DNA from: Streptomyces cynarae | GTDB taxonomy: Bacteria; Actinomycetota; Actinomycetes; Streptomycetales; Streptomycetaceae | Assembly: GCF_025642135.1 (NCBI RefSeq) | Contig: NZ_CP106793.1 | Location: 2,153,001 to 2,217,000, forward strand | Reading direction: 5' to 3' | DNA length: 64,000 nt | In this document: positions 57,322 through 64,000 of the stretch, piece by piece | Position numbering within the stretch: the first letter of the stretch is position 1 | Layout of the letters: every line of letters starts with the position of its first letter | Translations under genes and position numbers: made by a program | The notes under the pieces: model-generated | What the model was told of the DNA's origin: nothing | Databases searched by the model: none | What the model saw: only the letters and a program-made list of their open reading frames with translations

Positions 57322-58773
57322 CTACCGCACGCCGAGGATCTGCTCCACCGGATCGATCGCGAAGTACACCAGGAACAGCGCGGAGACGCCCCACAGCAGC
57401 CAGTTGACCTCCTTGGCCTTGCCGAGGACCGTCTTGATCACGACGTACGACAGGAATCCGGCACCGATGCCGTCGGTGATCGAGTACGTGAACGGCATCG
57501 CGGCGATGGTGAGGAACGCCGGGATGGCGATCTCGTACCGGTCCCAGTCGATGTGCTTGACGTGCGTCATCATCAGGAATCCGACCGCGATCAGGGCGGG
57601 CGCCGCCGCCTGGAGCGGCACGATGGTCAGCAGCGGCGTGAGGAACAGCGCGAGGCCGAAGAGGCCGCCGGTGACCAGGTTGGCGAACCCGGTGCGCGCG
57701 CCCTCGCCGACGCCGGCGGCGGACTCGATGTACGCGGTGTTGGAGGAGGCGGAGCCCACGCCGCCGGCGATCGCGGCGGCGCCGTCGATGAACAGCACCC
57801 GGCCGATGCCCGGCACCTGGCCCTGCTCGTCGAGCAGCCCGGCCTCCGCGCTGATGCCGACGATGGTGCCCATGGCGTCGAAGAAGTCCGACAGGATCAG
57901 CGTGAAGATCAGCAGGACGACGGTGATGGCGCTCGTTTCGCCGAAGGCGCCGAACAGGCTGAAGTGACCGACGAGCCCGAAGTCGGGGGCCGCCACGACC
58001 TTGTCGGGGAGCTTCGGGGTGGTCAGGCCCCAACTCTTGATGTCGGCGACGGCGTTGATGACGATCGCGACGACCGTCATGGTCACGATGCTGATCAGGA
58101 TGGCGCCCTTCACCCTGCGGGCGAGCAGCGCGATGGTGAGCAGCACGCCGAGGCAGAAGACCAGGACGGGCCAGCCGGTCAGGTGCCCCACGGCGCCCAG
58201 TTGCACCGGCACGGTGGTGTTCGCGGCGTCCGGGATGCGGCTGACGAACCCGGCGTCGACGAAGCCGATGAACGCGATGAACAGACCGATGCCGACGCCG
58301 ATGGCCTGCTTCAGCTGCTGCGGGATCGCATTCATGATCGCTTCGCGCAGTCCGGTGAGCACCAGGACGCAGATCAGGACGCCCTCGATGACGACGAGGC
58401 CCATGGCGTCGGCCCAGCTCATCAGGGGAGCGAGTTGGAAGGCGACGACAGCGTTGAGTCCGAGGCCGGCGGCGATGGCGAGCGGCAGATTGCCGCCGAC
58501 ACCCATGATGATCGTCATCACACAGGCCACCAGCGCGGTGGCCGTGACCAGTTGGCCGGTGTCCAGTTGGTGACCGAACTTGTCCTTGGCGCTACCCAGG
58601 ATGATCGGATTCAGGACAAGGATGTAGGCCATCGTGAAGAACGTGGCGAGGCCGCCGCGTATCTCACGGCCGAAGGTGGTGCCCCCTTCGGAGATCCGGA
58701 AGAACCGGTCGAGGCCGTTGGCCGCCGGGGGCGCGGCACTTGACCGGCCGGCCACCTTCTGTGTGTCGGGCAT
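57322..58773 (-). CDS. NCS2 family (AzgA-like) purine permease
   Basis: 483-aa polytopic permease for guanine/hypoxanthine/adenine of the NCS2 AzgA group. Seen: GLDRFFRISEGGTTFGREIR at the N-terminus, TFFTMAYILVLNPIIL, LPLAIAAGLGLNAVVAFQLA, the NCS2 segment ILSDFFDAMGTIVGISAEAG, and GVGSASSNTAYIESAAGVGE. About 14 helices. AAGGAG lies 8 nt before the ATG at 58773. The 255-bp divergent gap to the sigma factor holds an inverted repeat around 58829-58858 (GGTGAA/TTCACC). Confidence 0.92.
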   Translation of the reverse strand: MPDTQKVAGRSSAAPPAANGLDRFFRISEGGTTFGREIRGGLATFFTMAYILVLNPIILGSAKDKFGHQLDTGQLVTATALVACVMTIIMGVGGNLPLAIAAGLGLNAVVAFQLAPLMSWADAMGLVVIEGVLICVLVLTGLREAIMNAIPQQLKQAIGVGIGLFIAFIGFVDAGFVSRIPDAANTTVPVQLGAVGHLTGWPVLVFCLGVLLTIALLARRVKGAILISIVTMTVVAIVINAVADIKSWGLTTPKLPDKVVAAPDFGLVGHFSLFGAFGETSAITVVLLIFTLILSDFFDAMGTIVGISAEAGLLDEQGQVPGIGRVLFIDGAAAIAGGVGSASSNTAYIESAAGVGEGARTGFANLVTGGLFGLALFLTPLLTIVPLQAAAPALIAVGFLMMTHVKHIDWDRYEIAIPAFLTIAAMPFTYSITDGIGAGFLSYVVIKTVLGKAKEVNWLLWGVSALFLVYFAIDPVEQILGVR

Positions 58774-58828
58774 GGCAGTACTCCTTGTTGCCTGTTGAAC
58801 CGGTGCGGGATGCTGGCTGGATTGTTCC

Positions 58829-58858
58829 CGTGGTGAACCCGTTTCAGGTTTTCACCGT
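58829..58858. promoter_or_regulatory. inverted repeat in NCS2/sigma divergent region
   Basis: GGTGAA (about 58833) and TTCACC (about 58854) flank a spacer containing GTTTCAGG. The arms are short and partly extended. It is about 60-80 bp upstream of the NCS2 ATG, a position compatible with an operator. Weak evidence only. Confidence 0.3.
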
Positions 58859-59028
58859 GTTACGGAATCGGAGAATTCGGCCCGCCATACGACGTTCGAA
58901 GCTCCGTACGAACGCTGCTACGCTTCCGGATCTCGTCCCGGACCGCGCTCCGGACGTCCACATGGCACTTACATCACATCCACAGGTGCCGGTAGAGGTG
59001 CCGGAGCCGCAGCGAGGAGAGGTCGGAC

Positions 59029-59586
59029 GTGGGCACTGTCGTCGACGACGCCGCCTCCGTGGAGTTCCACGCCTTCTTCGAGCGGCACTACGCCGAACTC
59101 GCCCGGCTCGCCCACCTGCTGACCGGTGAGGCGGAGGCCGCGGACGATCTGGCGGCCGACGCGCTGCTCGCGCTGTGGCACCGCTGGGACCGGGTGCGCG
59201 CCGCCGACCACCCGGTGGCGTACGCGCGCGGGGTGGTCGCCAATCTGGCCCGCACCCGGATCCGCAGCGCGGTGCGCGAACGCCGCCGGATCGCCCTCTT
59301 CTGGTCGCAGCGCGAGGAGAAGACCGAGAACCCGGACGTCCCGGCGGTCGTGGACGTCCAGGAGGCCCTGCGCCGGCTGCCGTTCCGCAAACGGGCGTGC
59401 GTGGTGCTGAGGCACGCCTTCGACCTCTCCGAGAAGGACACGGCGCTCGCGCTCGGCATCTCGGTGGGTACGGTGAAGAGCCAGACGTCGAAGGGGATGG
59501 CCGAATTGCAGCGGCTCCTGGGCACCGTCGAGGCGCCTCGGCGCGTTCACGCCGCGGTGGTGCGCACTGGAGGGAGGGACCGATGA
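59029..59586 (+). CDS. SigE-like ECF RNA polymerase sigma factor
   Basis: 185-aa ECF sigma factor. Region 2: FHAFFERHYAELARLAHLLT and AADDLAADALLALWHRWDRV (about residues 13-60). Region 4: LPFRKRACVVLRHAFDLSEK and ALALGISVGTVKSQTSKGMA (about residues 120-165). GTG at 59029 with AGGAGAGG upstream. The stop overlaps the next ATG (ATGA). The following membrane protein is the likely cognate anti-sigma or sensor. Same gene arrangement as at 4185. Confidence 0.87.
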   Translation: MGTVVDDAASVEFHAFFERHYAELARLAHLLTGEAEAADDLAADALLALWHRWDRVRAADHPVAYARGVVANLARTRIRSAVRERRRIALFWSQREEKTENPDVPAVVDVQEALRRLPFRKRACVVLRHAFDLSEKDTALALGISVGTVKSQTSKGMAELQRLLGTVEAPRRVHAAVVRTGGRDR

Positions 59587-60443
59587 CTACGCCGCGTGAC
59601 GTGCACGACGAGCTGCGCGCCAGGCTGCACGCGGCGGCCGAGGCGCACGAGCCCGACCGCGCGCGCATCCTGGCCCGCGTCGAGCGCGGCATGGCCGCGC
59701 CGTTCCGTCCGAGCCGCCGGGCCACGCGTCCGCCGCTGTGGGGCTGGGTGCGGGTCATGGGCGCCACGGCCGGGGTCGCGGGCGTCCTCGCGCTGGGCGG
59801 CTACGCGGTCGCCTCGGCGGTGAAGGACGACACCCCCGCCCGGCAGACGGTCGCCGTCCCGCCCACGCCGACCCCGTCCCCGTCCGCGACGAGCCGCGCA
59901 CCGGTGGGCCCGGCCGAGCCGACCCCGGGCAAGGGCGCGTCCCACGCCCCGGGCAAACAGAGCCCTTCGGCGTCGGCGTCCCCGAAGACCCCCGCGACCG
60001 CCACCACCCCGCCGGCCGCCTCCGGCGCCCAGGACGGTCCGCTGTGGTCGGACGGCTCGGTGGACCCGCACAGCAACGACTTCTGGGCACAGAGCAACCT
60101 GACCCTGAAGACCAGCGAGAAACTCACCTCGCTCACCGTCGAGCTGAAGGTCGCGCAGACCGGCGGGGTGTCCTCGACGGGCTCCTGGCGGTCGCTTCCG
60201 GAGCAGGACTTCACCTTCACGGTCGCCGAGAAGGACGGCTTCCTCGTCTACACCTGGGTGCTCGAACAGGGCCGTACGGTCCCGGCGGGCCAGTGGGTGT
60301 TCGCGGGGCAGTACGACCACGCCCGCGGCGGCCGGGACGCCAGGGGCGACAGCTACACGATGACGGCGACGGCGGGTGGGGAACACCTCGCGGTGAAGGG
60401 CGACTTCGCCGCGCAAGGCGACGGCGCGGGCGGCGACTCGTAA
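59583..60443 (+). CDS. single-pass membrane protein with Ser/Pro/Thr-rich extracellular part, putative sigma partner
   Basis: 286-aa protein. Cytoplasmic N-terminus of about 55 residues (VHDELRARLHAAAEAHEPDR and so on) resembling anti-sigma helices, one transmembrane helix (VRVMGATAGVAGVLALGGYA), a Pro/Ser/Thr/Ala-rich spacer (about residues 92-140), then an exported beta-rich domain from about residue 145 (DFWAQSNLTLKTSEKLTSLT). ATG overlaps the sigma stop. No Cys-type ZAS motif. Plausible sensor that controls the sigma factor; ligand unknown. Confidence 0.78.
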   Translation: MTTPRDVHDELRARLHAAAEAHEPDRARILARVERGMAAPFRPSRRATRPPLWGWVRVMGATAGVAGVLALGGYAVASAVKDDTPARQTVAVPPTPTPSPSATSRAPVGPAEPTPGKGASHAPGKQSPSASASPKTPATATTPPAASGAQDGPLWSDGSVDPHSNDFWAQSNLTLKTSEKLTSLTVELKVAQTGGVSSTGSWRSLPEQDFTFTVAEKDGFLVYTWVLEQGRTVPAGQWVFAGQYDHARGGRDARGDSYTMTATAGGEHLAVKGDFAAQGDGAGGDS

Positions 60444-60471
60444 CAAGCGCCGACCAGGAGCGCACGAGAAC

Positions 60472-60499
60472 GCCCCCGCCGGTTCCGGTCGGCGAGGGC
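60472..60499 (+). terminator. putative terminator before GH43 gene
   Basis: GCCCCCGCCGG and TCGGCGAGGGC nearly pair (one mismatch inside) around TTCCGG, 29 nt past the membrane-protein stop. It suggests the GH43 gene has its own promoter in the 170 bp beyond. Confidence 0.4.
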
Positions 60500-60670
60500 A
60501 GTAACTGGTCGCCGCCGCGGGCCAAGAGGGTTGCCGCACCGGGCCCGAAAGCGATCGAAATTTTCGGTCCCCCGCACCCCTCACGCACCGATTGACGTTC
60601 TGTCCCCCACTGGTGACACTCCGATGGCAGTGCAGCCAACAGAATCCATCAGACTCCCACAGGATGTGTC

Positions 60671-62881
60671 ATGCGACCCCGCACCGCCCGCACGCTCCTG
60701 GTCCCCCTCCTCGCCCTCCTGCTGAGCCTGCTCGCCGCGCCGCCCAGCCCCGCACACTCCGGAGCACCGCCCGTGAACCACCCCGAGTACGCCGGCTACC
60801 TCTTCGCCTACTTCACCGGCGAGGGCACTGCCGACGGCGAGCAGATCCGCTACGCGCTCAGCCGTGGCAACGACCCGCTGCACTGGCGGGAGCTGAACGG
60901 CGGCAAGCCGGTGCTGACGTCCACGATCGGCGAGAAGGGCCTGCGCGACCCCTTCGTCATCCGCTCCCCCAAGGGTGACAAGTTCTACCTGATCGCCACC
61001 GACCTCAGGATGTACAAGAACAGCAGCGGCAGCTGGGACTACGTCCAGCGCCACGGCAGCAAGTCGATCATGATCTGGGAGTCCACCGACCTGGTCCACT
61101 GGACCGACCAGCGCCTGGTGAAGGTCGCGCCCGACAACGCGGGCAACACCTGGGCGCCGGAGGCCTACTGGGACGACTCGCTCGGCGAGTACGTGGTCTT
61201 CTGGGCCTCGAAGCTGTACGCCGACGACGACCCGGACCACACGGGCTCGACGTACAACAAGATGCTCTACGCGACGACGAAGGACTTCCGCACCTTCAGC
61301 GCGCCCAAGGTGTGGGACGACCCCGGCTACTCGGTGATCGACTCCACGGTGGTCAAGTACAAGGACACCTACTACCGCTACACCAAGGACGAGCGGGACC
61401 CGTCCTCCAGCTCCCCCTGCTCGAAGTTCATCACCGCGGAGAAGTCGGCGTCTCTGACCTCGACGAAGTACGACTTCGTCGCCGACTGCATCGGCAGCGG
61501 CGCGATGGACCGCGGCGAGGGCCCGACGGTGTTCAAGTCCAACACCGAGAAGAAGTGGTACCTGTTCATCGACGAGTACGGCGGCCGGGGCTACGTCCCG
61601 TTCGAGACGACCGACCTGGACTCGGGCAAGTGGACTCCGTCCACGAACTACCAGCTGCCGGCGAGCCCCCGTCACGGCACCGTGCTCCCGGTGACGCAGG
61701 CCGAGTACGACCGGCTGCTGGCCGCCTACCCGGCGACCGGCACGTCGGTGGTGGACGCGACGGCGCACGGCCAGAAGGGGTACGCGGTCGTCACCGAGGC
61801 GTCGAGCAAGGTGGTCCTGCCGATGGACCCGGACGCGGACCTGCGGCACCTGGCTCCCAGGCTGTGGCTGGGCGAGGGCGCGACCATCACCCCGCCCTCC
61901 GGTACCCGCCGTGACTTCCGCACCCCGCAGACGTACAGCGTCACGGCCGCCGACGGCACGAAGCGCACCTGGACGGTGGAGGCGGTGCCGACCCGCAGCC
62001 CGGTCCTGCCCGGCCTGAACGCCGACCCCGACGTCGCCTACCTGGACGGCCAGTACTGGATCTACCCGACGAGCGACGGCTACAACGGCTGGAGCGGCAC
62101 CAGCTTCAAGGCGTACTCGTCGAAGGACCTGGTCCACTGGAAGGACCACGGCGTGATCCTGGATCTCGGCCCGGACGTCTCCTGGGCGGACAAGTACGCG
62201 TGGGCGCCGACGATCGCCGAGAAGAACGGCAAGTACTACTTCTACTTCTGCGCCGAGCAGCAGATCGGCGTGGCGGTGGCCGACTCGCCCGCGGGCCCGT
62301 TCAAGGACGCGCTGGGCAAACCGCTGGTCGCCAAGGGCGGGAGCCTGAAGGGCCAGATGATCGACCCTGCGGTCTTCACGGACGACGACGGCCAGTCGTA
62401 TCTGTACTGGGGCAACGGCCACGCGTACGTCGTCCCGCTGAACGCGGACATGACGTCGTACGTCGCCTCCCAGGTGAAGGACATCACCACGGGCGACTTC
62501 CGTGAGGGATCCTTCGTGATCAAGCGCAACGGCACGTACTACTTCATGTGGTCCGAGGACGACACCCGCAGCGAGAACTACCACGTCGCCTACGCCACCG
62601 GCCCGTCCCCGCTCGGCCCGTGGACCAAGCGGGGCACCATCCTGTCCAAGCGCCCCGAGTACGGCATCCTGGGCACCGGCCACCACTCAGTGGTGAACGT
62701 GCCCGGCACCGACGACTGGTACATCGTGTACCACCGGTTCGCCCTGAACGGCCCCGGCAAGGCCGGCGGGGACGGCATGCACCGGGAGACGACCGTCGAC
62801 CGCATGGAGTTCGCGGCCGACGGCACGATCAATCCGGTGGTGCCGACCCTGCAGTCGGTGAAGCCGGTGCGGCCTAGCTGA
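60671..62881 (+). CDS. secreted double-domain GH43 glycoside hydrolase
   Basis: 736-aa exported protein with signal peptide RTLLVPLLALLLSLLAAPPS followed by PAHS. First five-bladed propeller at about residues 40-370: GLRDPFVIRS (base Asp), WAPEAYWDD and DRGEGPTVFK (acid Glu region). A small Ig-like insert follows (TYSVTAADGTKRTWTVEAVP). Second GH43 domain at about residues 445-730: GLNADPDVAYLDGQYWIYPT, QMIDPAVFTDDDG, DFREGSFVIK. Predicted arabinofuranosidase/arabinanase/xylosidase activity on plant cell-wall polymers. The pectate lyase-like end at 63770 fits that theme. Its stop overlaps the next gene by 8 nt on the other strand. Confidence 0.9.
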   Translation: MRPRTARTLLVPLLALLLSLLAAPPSPAHSGAPPVNHPEYAGYLFAYFTGEGTADGEQIRYALSRGNDPLHWRELNGGKPVLTSTIGEKGLRDPFVIRSPKGDKFYLIATDLRMYKNSSGSWDYVQRHGSKSIMIWESTDLVHWTDQRLVKVAPDNAGNTWAPEAYWDDSLGEYVVFWASKLYADDDPDHTGSTYNKMLYATTKDFRTFSAPKVWDDPGYSVIDSTVVKYKDTYYRYTKDERDPSSSSPCSKFITAEKSASLTSTKYDFVADCIGSGAMDRGEGPTVFKSNTEKKWYLFIDEYGGRGYVPFETTDLDSGKWTPSTNYQLPASPRHGTVLPVTQAEYDRLLAAYPATGTSVVDATAHGQKGYAVVTEASSKVVLPMDPDADLRHLAPRLWLGEGATITPPSGTRRDFRTPQTYSVTAADGTKRTWTVEAVPTRSPVLPGLNADPDVAYLDGQYWIYPTSDGYNGWSGTSFKAYSSKDLVHWKDHGVILDLGPDVSWADKYAWAPTIAEKNGKYYFYFCAEQQIGVAVADSPAGPFKDALGKPLVAKGGSLKGQMIDPAVFTDDDGQSYLYWGNGHAYVVPLNADMTSYVASQVKDITTGDFREGSFVIKRNGTYYFMWSEDDTRSENYHVAYATGPSPLGPWTKRGTILSKRPEYGILGTGHHSVVNVPGTDDWYIVYHRFALNGPGKAGGDGMHRETTVDRMEFAADGTINPVVPTLQSVKPVRPS

Positions 62882-63668
62882 CGAAGTACGTCGGGTTGGG
62901 CAGCTTGTACGTCCGGTCGGCGTAGCCGCCGTCAAGGTCGGAGTACTGGTCGCCGAAGTTGGCGACGATGTCGTACCCCAGGTCCTCGATGTGCTTGCGG
63001 GTGCCGGACTTGTACTGGACGGTCGTGCACTTCCAGGCACCCGGGGTGGCGCAGCCGCTCAGGTAGGACGGCGGGTTGGCCGCGTCCTTGAGGAACATGT
63101 GGTCGGCGTCGAGGTTCACATCGGCGCCGACCTTCTTCAGGTTCTCGACGGCGGCGGAGCGCTGCGCCTCGCTGAGCCCCGAGTTGTAGAAGACCTCGAC
63201 GCCCTTGGACGCGGCGTACCGGACGAGTTCGGGGCTGCCGAACACCGCGGGGCGGTCCGCCCTGTTCACGTACGCGGCCCAGGTCGCCGAGTTGTACGTG
63301 TAGTTGTAGCGCTTCTCGTAGTCGAGGCTGAGCAGCAGCGTGTCGTCGATGTCGAAGACGACGGCCGGCTTCTCACCCCGGTGGTGCGCCTTGCGGGCGG
63401 CCTTGTCGATGTAGTGCTTGGCGTCGGCGTCGATGCGCGCCAGGTCCTCGGCGTACGGGCTGTCCGGGGACGCCTGGTAGACACCGTTGGCGTCGGCCGT
63501 GGTGCCGTAGTAGGTGTCGATGTCCTTCACCAGGAGCCCGATGTTGTAGGGCTCGTGGGTGGAGTTCGCCGTCGACTGACCGGCGGTGGCCGCGCCGGCG
63601 CCGTAGAGGGCCCCGCCGGCGACGGCACAGGCGGCGACGAGGGCCGCGATACGAAGTGGCTTATGCAT
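62874..63668 (-). CDS. secreted HAD family acid phosphatase (class B / IIIB)
   Basis: 264-aa exported phosphatase. Signal: IAALVAACAVAGGALYGAGA, then ATAGQ. HAD motif I VFDIDDTLLLSLDYEKRYNY (nucleophile and acid Asp, about residues 105-124), motif II FYNSGLSEAQR, and motif IV IVANFGDQYSDLDGGYADRT. These match class B acid phosphatases (HAD superfamily IIIB). Releases phosphate outside the cell. Convergent with the GH43 gene, stops overlapping by 8 nt. Confidence 0.9.
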   Translation of the reverse strand: MHKPLRIAALVAACAVAGGALYGAGAATAGQSTANSTHEPYNIGLLVKDIDTYYGTTADANGVYQASPDSPYAEDLARIDADAKHYIDKAARKAHHRGEKPAVVFDIDDTLLLSLDYEKRYNYTYNSATWAAYVNRADRPAVFGSPELVRYAASKGVEVFYNSGLSEAQRSAAVENLKKVGADVNLDADHMFLKDAANPPSYLSGCATPGAWKCTTVQYKSGTRKHIEDLGYDIVANFGDQYSDLDGGYADRTYKLPNPTYFVS

Positions 63669-63769
63669 GACAGGTTTTCTACGCGCGTCACCACCGTGAG
63701 CGCGAGGCCCGTTGCCCGATCGATACCTTCCCGACCGGCCAACGGGCCCAATGCGGTGCCCCTCCCGGG

Positions 63770-64000
63770 TCAGTTCATGGTCGCGCCGACGGTGGTGCTG
63801 CCCGTGGTCAGGAAGGTCGTGTCAGGCAGGGAGCCGTCGGACTTGCGGGCGTTGTACGTGGTCGACGCGTCCGTGGACCTGAAGGCCGGGGTCGAGACAC
63901 CGGAGTCCCAGTTGTTGCCGGCCGAGGTCACCTTGGAGCCCTTGCTGACCAGGCCGCTGCCGTTGCCGACCGCCAGGTTCCTTCCGAGCTTCGCGAAGCT
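63770..64000 (-). CDS. C-terminal part of a pectate lyase-like (probable PL9) beta-helix protein, cut by window edge
   Basis: 76 residues in one open frame ending at TGA 63770-63772; the start lies beyond the window. The translated end (NLAVGNGSGLVSKGSKVTSA, then GNNWDSGVSTPAFRSTDAS and ARKSDGSLPDTTFLTTGST) resembles the C-terminal beta-helix coils and cap of PL9-type pectate lyases: ARKSDGSLP and FLTTG are characteristic. That fits the GH43 neighbour. The family call rests on memory of the motif, not a search. Confidence 0.62.
   Translation of the reverse strand, partial: SFAKLGRNLAVGNGSGLVSKGSKVTSAGNNWDSGVSTPAFRSTDASTTYNARKSDGSLPDTTFLTTGSTTVGATMN

Overview
The window is very GC-rich DNA with GTG/ATG starts, GTGA/ATGA stop-start overlaps and long antisense shadow frames, as expected of a Streptomyces chromosome. 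The order phosphate transporter, cobalamin cluster, ectoine cluster matches what I remember of the core chromosome of the S. coelicolor group. I could not run a search, so that placement is recall. There is no phage, plasmid, CRISPR, rRNA or tRNA signal; this is core chromosome carrying small dispersed repeats.

Layout. 1-9 kb: ybdD-cstA (minus) faces a tight plus-strand run of an SSS symporter, a sigma factor, a one-TM membrane protein and a GH15 hydrolase; then an SDR, an enoyl-CoA hydratase and a small HTH protein. 9-18 kb: an ABC-F ATPase with a possible leaderless leader peptide, a VOC protein, a HEAT-like hypothetical, a frame-broken alpha/beta hydrolase, a class II aldolase, and a pit phosphate-transport operon behind a PHO box. 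18-36.4 kb: cobalamin riboswitch, short leader ORF, then cbiB-cobQ-cobN-chlD-cobO-cobB-cobI, a ZIP transporter on the other strand, and cobM-cobL-(cbiG-cobJ)-cobH-cbiX-cobC. Almost every junction is a 1-4 nt overlap. 36.5-43 kb: a MITE-like palindrome, a DUF1326/DUF2182 pair, an amidohydrolase, a polar amino-acid ABC transporter and a class V aminotransferase. 43.5-47 kb: ectABCD (ectoine and 5-hydroxyectoine), ending in an 80-bp tandem array built from the 3' end of ectD and its terminator. 47-58.8 kb: a class V aminotransferase, a DsbA/FrnE protein, GNAT-GlxA facing an MFS exporter, a DUF1349 protein, an aldehyde dehydrogenase facing an IclR regulator, a decayed GNAT, a penicillin-binding protein and an NCS2 purine permease. 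58.8-64 kb: a second sigma factor/one-TM protein pair followed by a secreted double GH43 protein, an acid phosphatase, and the C-terminal end of a probable pectate lyase cut by the window edge.

How the genes work together. The cob cluster covers most of the route from precorrin-2 to cobyric acid and the aminopropanol arm, under riboswitch control. It carries both a CobN/ChlD-type late cobaltochelatase and a CbiX-type early chelatase. The ect operon makes compatible solutes. Carbon-uptake genes (CstA, SSS) and polysaccharide hydrolases (GH15, GH43, probable PL9) suggest a saprophyte.

Caution. Five otherwise intact genes are broken by 1-nt deletions, three of them in G or C runs of at least four bases. 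That looks more like base undercalling than biology. The GNAT remnant near 55.2 kb has three independent lesions and looks genuinely decayed.
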